Assembly (NCBI GenBank): GCA_963281155.1
Contig: CAUJLY010000004.1
Location: forward strand, 868,001 to 932,000
Direction: 5' to 3'
DNA from: Rhabditophanes sp. KR3021
Lineage: Eukaryota > Nematoda > Chromadorea > Rhabditida > Alloionematidae
DNA length: 64,000 bases
Shown here piece after piece: positions 59,785-64,000 of the stretch. Under the pieces are notes generated by a model. That model saw only the letters and a list, made by a program, of their open reading frames with translations, had not been told where the DNA came from and did not search any database. Numbering within the stretch: the stretch's first letter is position 1; every line of letters starts with the position of its first letter. Position numbers and translations under genes: made by a program.

Positions 59785-61158
59785 TTATTTAAAAGCAATT
59801 ATAGCATTACAACGTGGGGATATAAGAGAATTAAATAAAGGACAGATAAAAGCTTGTATTTGAGCTTCTTTAAGATAGGTAATTCTATCGGTTAGTATTA
59901 GTATTTCGATGATTGGAGCAATGGTGAGGCGAAGGCAATACATGATATAAAGTTTTGGAATGTCGGAGGGGTTTATTTGGGTGAGTTGTTCGAATTCTGG
60001 ATTATTGTCTTTGAGGATCCCAAGGATTTCACTTAGAATAAGAGGATAGCCTGTCAGAGCCTGTTTGAGATAATCCAAGAATACCAGATCTTTTGTGAAC
60101 TTGACACTTTTCATTCCCAAATGTCTGTTTGCATCAGATTTCGTTACCTTAAAGATAACATACTCAAGTTTAGCTCTAAACAAGTTGATCTTGAAGCTCT
60201 CCAGATGTTTATCATTTTGCATGATGTCCTGAACCAATTGAGGTTGAGCATGGCAAGCTGATTCTCGAGCGGCGTAGCTTAGAGGACCTTGGTTCCAGCT
60301 GCTAATTGGAAACCCATTACTAACAGCTCCCGTATCATTTTCATAAGCTTGGCGATGCGTCATATCCTTGGCTCCATTTAGTTTATGATAACAGCAGCCG
60401 AGATTCACCAAGATCTTTGCATCTGGGCATTTCTTGAAGTAGCGGAGGATGGTTGGAGCGAAATCGCCACACGTGTGTAAGCCCAGTAACAATTTATTTG
60501 GACCATATTGCGTTTCCACAAAATCTTTATCATTCGAGATGTAGGCAGCAGTTCTACTAGGTAAATTGCATCCTTCGTTCAGGAAATCCAATTTCTTTTG
60601 GAACTTCTGATCTAGTTTTAAGGACGTCTCAACAAACTTTTCATTTCCTTCTATCGTAGAAGTCTGGATATCTTTGCCAGCCATAAAATAAGCTAGCAGT
60701 CTAGACAAATGTCCCACTCCGGCACCACAATCCACAACTTCTTCAAACGAATGTTCTTCGTGAATATTTTCCAACAAAGCAATAAGATGTTCCAGTTCGT
60801 GAATTTTCTTCTTTTTTATTTTGGTCAGGAGCATTCTAGGAACTTTTGAGAAGTCTTTAGGTTTGATCTTCACCGGGTATTGGTAGCAGCTGTGGAATAG
60901 TCCCATTATATTGGTGATCATTTGCTTTAATTGGATGAGTCCTGTTGGAAGAGTAGTGTCTGTCAAGTCATAATTTGGATTTAGTAAACTCAATGAAATT
61001 GGAGTTGCTTTCTCTAAATTACTATCAAAATAATCTCTCCATTCTTTGGGCAATTCATTCCACTGGTCGTCTATAAAGAAGTCAGACATATATTGATCTC
61101 CATACTTTCCATACACCTTCATAAAGCTTTCTATCGAACTTTGAAGCTCTTGTTCCAT
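59785..61158 (-). CDS. METTL25B/RRNAD1-like methyltransferase
   Basis: Single exon of 457 residues from ATG 61158; the in-frame upstream stretch (MYDVNVLGK) starts from TTG and crosses a likely acceptor. The SAM-binding motif I is VVDCGAGVGHLSRLLAY. Family signatures of the METTL25/METTL25B group follow: LLLGLHTCGDFAPTILRYF, LVNLGCCYHKLNG and the GFPIS-to-LSYAARESACHA block. The protein ends CNAIIAFK, similar to the I/V-A-x-K end of the family. These are related to rRNA adenine dimethylases, but METTL25-type proteins have substrates I cannot define from sequence. The gene is 126 bp downstream of Gemin7 on the same strand, with an aataaa signal and then a ttttag|gaaaaATG acceptor, typical of operon spacing. 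Confidence 0.8.
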   Translation of the reverse strand: MEQELQSSIESFMKVYGKYGDQYMSDFFIDDQWNELPKEWRDYFDSNLEKATPISLSLLNPNYDLTDTTLPTGLIQLKQMITNIMGLFHSCYQYPVKIKPKDFSKVPRMLLTKIKKKKIHELEHLIALLENIHEEHSFEEVVDCGAGVGHLSRLLAYFMAGKDIQTSTIEGNEKFVETSLKLDQKFQKKLDFLNEGCNLPSRTAAYISNDKDFVETQYGPNKLLLGLHTCGDFAPTILRYFKKCPDAKILVNLGCCYHKLNGAKDMTHRQAYENDTGAVSNGFPISSWNQGPLSYAARESACHAQPQLVQDIMQNDKHLESFKINLFRAKLEYVIFKVTKSDANRHLGMKSVKFTKDLVFLDYLKQALTGYPLILSEILGILKDNNPEFEQLTQINPSDIPKLYIMYCLRLTIAPIIEILILTDRITYLKEAQIQAFICPLFNSLISPRCNAIIAFK

Positions 61159-61284
61159 TTTTCCTAAAACATTTACATCGTACAAATTGATTTCGATAAA
61201 TTACAAATATAACTGCTCAAACAGAAGAAATAAAAAGGTTAAACACTTACAAAAAATACTTTATTTACAAACTAAATACACAAA

Positions 61285-61575
61285 TCAATCTTTCTCCAAC
61301 TCCATCTTAACTTTAATCGAAACAACATCAGAACTTCTATAACAAACAAACAAATTCTTGTAATTCCTAATCCAAACTAACCTTAAGCAGACATTTTCAT
61401 ACATAAAATTAGTAGTCGTAATCTTATCCACAATAAAATGGTCCGAGTTAGGTCTCATTCCAACAAACCTTCCTTCAACAACACTTCTATCCAACAACCT
61501 AACTACAACTTCTTTATTTTTGAACAATTCAAGTGCTCTTAAATACTCACTTCTTACTTGATAATTTTGATTCAT
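61285..61575 (-). CDS. Gemin7-like SMN-complex protein
   Basis: Two exons, 61575-61382 and 61336-61285, with a 45-bp intron that is a multiple of three and contains no stop, so a naive ORF absorbs it. The product is 81 residues from MNQNYQVRSEYLRALELFKN. It shows the Sm-like fold pattern of Gemin7: an N-terminal helix, KEVVVRLLDRSVVEGRF, MRPNSDHFIVDKI and NVCLRSSDVVSIKVKM, whose last strand contains the CSDI-type block. Gemin7 joins Gemin6 in the SMN complex that loads Sm rings on snRNAs in the cytoplasm. The codons upstream of Met 61575 are TTG-initiated and are not used. The gene lies about 200 bp downstream of the uL23 gene. Confidence 0.75.
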   Translation of the reverse strand: MNQNYQVRSEYLRALELFKNKEVVVRLLDRSVVEGRFVGMRPNSDHFIVDKITTTNFMYENVCLRLVWIRNYKNLFVCYRSSDVVSIKVKMELEKD

Positions 61576-61771
61576 TTTCTCAAAAACAGATTTATTATTA
61601 AAGGCAAAGAAGATTAGCAAGAAATACCACCAATAATGGAATGATAAAGTGAGATATTTATGAAAAGTAACAGAAAGAATTTAAAATCATTTAATAACAA
61701 AGGTCTTTATGAATGTAACGGAACGAGATGTCAATACACTGATAAAAAAAACAATCAACCATATATATTAT

Positions 61772-62276
61772 TTAAACGATTCCGACTTTGTTGGCAACAT
61801 CAAGAGCATCTTGATCAGCGGTCAATTTAACGTAAGCTTTCTTGGTCATTTTTGGGGTGATGAGAGTGTTAACCTACAAAGGATGTATAATTACTGTGAT
61901 AAGTAAAGGGATCACTTACTCTGCAAGCCTTAATTCCATATTGCTTCAAGACGGCGGCCTTGATGTGGTTCTTGTTAGATTTCAAGTCAACAACAAAGAC
62001 AAGAGTGTTGCTTTCTTCGATCTTCTTCATGGCAGACTCGGTGGTAAGTGGAAACTTGATGACTGAGTAAGCATCTAAAGTTGGAAGTTTGGTCACAACC
62101 TTTCTTGGGTATTTTGGGGCCTTTGGGTTGGACAAAGTTTTGGGTCTGTAGAAGTGGACGGAAGTTCTGACCTTCTTCTTGTGGGTGACATTTGATCCCT
62201 TGACGATGGCTTTCTTGGCTCCGAGGGCCTTGTCGACCTTAACGGCATCAGCTTTCTTTTGGACTTTAGAAGACAT
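61772..62276 (-). CDS. rpl-23A: 60S ribosomal protein uL23 (L23a)
   Basis: Two exons, 62276-61920 and 61873-61772, with a 46-bp intron; 152 residues. The basic N-terminus ([19 protein letters not shown]) leads to the conserved [20 protein letters not shown], then [20 protein letters not shown] and the end [20 protein letters not shown] followed by GIV. All are diagnostic of eukaryotic uL23, which sits at the peptide exit tunnel of the large subunit and contacts SRP and the nascent-chain factors. A tttttgcag acceptor lies 6-8 bp before the ATG, a usual trans-splice position for a first operon gene. High codon regularity compared with its neighbours suits a highly expressed gene. Confidence 0.93.
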
Positions 62277-62285
62277 ATTTTACCC

Positions 62286-62294
62286 TGCAAAAAT
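62286..62294 (-). promoter_or_regulatory. Candidate spliced-leader acceptor of uL23
   Basis: On the minus strand, tttttgcag ends a few bases before the uL23 ATG. In nematodes most operon-leading genes receive a spliced leader at such sites. No spliced-leader RNA gene was found in the window. Confidence 0.4.
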
Positions 62295-62557
62295 ACTTTT
62301 TTTAATATTTTTAAAATAACACAAATAAACGCAAAAAAGGGCACCGTATTGCTAAAAATATTATCAACAAAATTAAATCAATATTAAACAATCAAAAACG
62401 GCTGAAATGCCCTCCGAATAGCGTTAAATCTGGTAAATTGAGCACAAATTTTAAATATCGAAAAATTGGGAATGACTACAGTAGGTTAACAACCTTTATC
62501 TTGACGTGAATTGTTGGAGAAAAGTATACTGCAAACCAAACCGACGCATCTCTCTTA

Positions 62558-63447
62558 ATGTCTCTAAATCGTGATAAAATGGATGGAAAATATACATTTG
62601 AGGATTTAAACAAGGAAGTTGTTAAGGTAAATGAGGTTTAATTGAATTTGTTAATTAATTTTCTTTAGACTGAGGTTTTGACTTATTTTATTGACAATTG
62701 CTCCAAATTAAACTTGATTAGAAATGGACAGTTAAAGGACTTTTTCGGAATATTGTTTAAAAATAATATTGATAATGCTCAATGGTTGAAAGTCTTTCAG
62801 AATTTAGAAAGTAGATTGTTTGTGAGTTTTGTATATTTGGAATAAACGTTATTTTATAGATCATACCAGAAGCTTTAGTTGAATTTTACAAGACTCTTCC
62901 AGCAGATGTATTTGGTGGCAAAAGTGCGGAACCTAAAGAGTTCCTTCAGAAAACCTTTGACAACTACCTTGAATCAGATGATTGGGAAAAAAGAGATTCA
63001 GCTTTAGAAATATTTGATGCTTTACATTCTTTTTTCAAGGTCCCAGATTATGAAAGTGTGAAGGAATTGATCATCAAAGACCCTTCTGAATTCGTTAGGG
63101 CTTCCGGGGTAAAATTCCTCACCACTTCCTATCCAATTTTATTCAATAGCGATATCTGGCACTTAATGACACCGGAATTAGATTCAATTGTCCGAAGATC
63201 TTTCCTACATGCTCTAGAAAACCTTGAAACTCCCTCCACTATCTACCTTCAAAACGAATCGACTTTAATTTATTATCTAGATGACGACGACACATTCATC
63301 CACGACAAAGCGTTATCTCTCTTAAAAAGACATTGCAATTTCAAATCAGCTAACCCACCAAATATCACAACAACCGACATTTTTTCCCTACTAACCCATC
63401 AAACTGAATCCGATGAGACTCAAGTCAAAGAATGTTACGGCGATTAA
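62558..63447 (+). CDS. BRAT1-like HEAT-repeat protein
   Basis: Three exons: 62558-62626, 62669-62821 and 62860-63447; 269 residues. The protein is all-helical and HEAT-like: DDWEKRDSALEIFDALHSFF, IIKDPSEFVRASGVKFLTT and later IHDKALSLLKRH. The pairing W-E-x-R-D-S-A-L-E, then D-P-x-x-x-V-R-A-S resembles the HEAT region of BRAT1. It is much shorter than vertebrate BRAT1 (about 820), as if only the C-terminal repeats are kept. The final residues are ECYGD; BRAT1 is, as I recall, known for a conserved Cys-Tyr C-terminus that docks at the INTS11-INTS9 active centre, and here Cys-Tyr lies two residues from the end. INTS9 is encoded in the same window. The call is by pattern only. Confidence 0.5.
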
Positions 63448-63555
63448 GACACAATATAAAAGGAAATAATTTATTGTTGTTATTTAAAAGAGAAGAAAAT
63501 AAATTTGTTAGAAGTTAGATTTGTATGTGTAGATTTGGCCCCACTTCATAAGTGG

Positions 63556-64000
63556 TTAGTGTTCTTCGACAGCCACGATGTCATTCTTGACGACTGGATC
63601 GACGTGGTTGAGGGATCCATGGTCGAAGGAGGCTGCTTGTTTGAGGCACTTGACTCGGTTGTATTCTTCCTTGGATGGGAGGACGTTTTTGACGGTAGGC
63701 TCCACGTGATTCAACGATTCAACGGAGAAGGCAGCAGCTTCAACGGGCACCTTTTCGATGGCAATGTCTCCAGCTGATGGAAGGACAACTTTTGTTTCTG
63801 TCTCGACCTTGTTCAGGTGTTCTTTTGGGAAGGAAACAATTCCGTTGACGAATTTTTCGTGTTGCTTCTCGATTTTGCAATCTATTCAAAATATATTAGT
63901 GTCACTTTACTTAACCTACCTTCAAAAGTTGGCAAAACAATCTTCTCTTCCGTATTGACATGCTTCAAGTCTCGCTTAGCCATCATTTCGTGAGACAAGT
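63556..64000 (-). CDS. tth-1: Tetrathymosin (multi beta-thymosin/WH2), 3' part
   Basis: Two visible exons, from the window edge (64000) to 63920 and 63881-63556; the 5' end is off the window. At least three to four thymosin repeats are seen: LKHVNTEEKIVLPTFEDCK, FPKEHLNKVETETKVVLPSA, FSVESLNHVEPTVKNVLPSK, and the last FDHGSLNHVDPVVKNDIVAV. Each has the LxHVxT/P...VLPS pattern that binds actin monomers. The C-terminus (KCLKQAASFDHGSLNHV...) resembles that of nematode tetrathymosin. Role: sequester or shuttle G-actin in the cytoplasm. The gene is convergent with the BRAT1-like gene (stops at 63447 and 63556). Confidence 0.85.

Larger units (their letters stand above)
56747..62276 (-). other. 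Probable five-gene operon
   Basis: uL23, Gemin7, METTL25B-like, a small membrane protein and INTS9 run on one strand with gaps of about 196, 126, 218 and 551 bp. Each ATG is preceded within about 25 bp by a pyrimidine-rich AG acceptor, and aataaa-type signals precede the internal gaps. This is the nematode SL2-operon layout. The last gap is long for an operon, so INTS9 may have its own promoter. Confidence 0.5.

Noticed and set aside
1..64000. tRNA, rRNA, spliced-leader RNA, CRISPR arrays or full-length transposons
   Set aside because: I looked for A/B-box pairs, rRNA cores, regular spaced repeats and transposase or reverse-transcriptase motifs and saw none. AT-rich direct repeats present are too short or irregular.

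Overview
The window reads as nuclear DNA from a nematode. It is strongly AT-rich. Most introns are very short (about 40-60 bp, canonical GT-AG), and several gene types are typically nematode: a worm-type seven-transmembrane serpentine receptor, a tandem cluster of nematode-style UDP-glucuronosyltransferases, an FLP-34-type RLRY/RLRF-amide neuropeptide precursor, a paired-domain-only Pax gene and a tetrathymosin. I cannot name the species. Gene models were built by eye from splice sites and reading frames, so exon ends are best estimates.

Layout. 1-5 kb: the 5' part of a serpentine receptor (minus), a small secreted-type gene with an in-frame stop, a Thr/Lys repeat secreted protein (minus) and a degenerate LRAT/kelch-like relic. 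5.8-10.4 kb: a tail-anchored coiled-coil protein, an intact Ariadne-type RBR ubiquitin ligase and a decayed tandem copy of it. 10.6-17.3 kb: three tandem UDP-glucuronosyltransferases, all minus. 18.4-22.2 kb: pyruvate carboxylase (minus). 23.5-27.9 kb: a long DEG/ENaC-family channel subunit and a putative GPI-anchored cysteine-rich protein. 29.8-36.2 kb: a FMRFamide-receptor-like GPCR, a PLP/M6-like tetraspan protein, a small type I membrane protein and a secreted cysteine-rich protein. 36.2-43.5 kb: a gene desert leading to a Pax gene. 46.7-48.0 kb: syntenin, with a one-base frame break. 51.1-52.8 kb: the neuropeptide precursor. 53.5-56.4 kb: a MARVEL-domain protein, OPA3 and a poorly resolved membrane-protein gene. 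56.7-62.3 kb: a tight minus-strand run (INTS9, a small membrane protein, METTL25B-like methyltransferase, Gemin7, ribosomal protein uL23) that looks like a nematode operon. 62.5-64 kb: a BRAT1-like HEAT protein (plus) and the 3' part of a tetrathymosin (minus).

How genes may work together. The Integrator subunit INTS9 lies near a gene resembling BRAT1, a known Integrator partner. The probable operon joins RNA and translation genes (uL23, Gemin7, METTL25B, INTS9), as is common in worms. A peptide precursor, a peptide-type GPCR and a DEG/ENaC channel also lie in the window, but nothing here shows they are ligand and receptor. The most unusual item is the neuropeptide precursor: two NPY/NPF-like RLRY/RLRF-amide peptides flank a long array of a different amidated peptide family.
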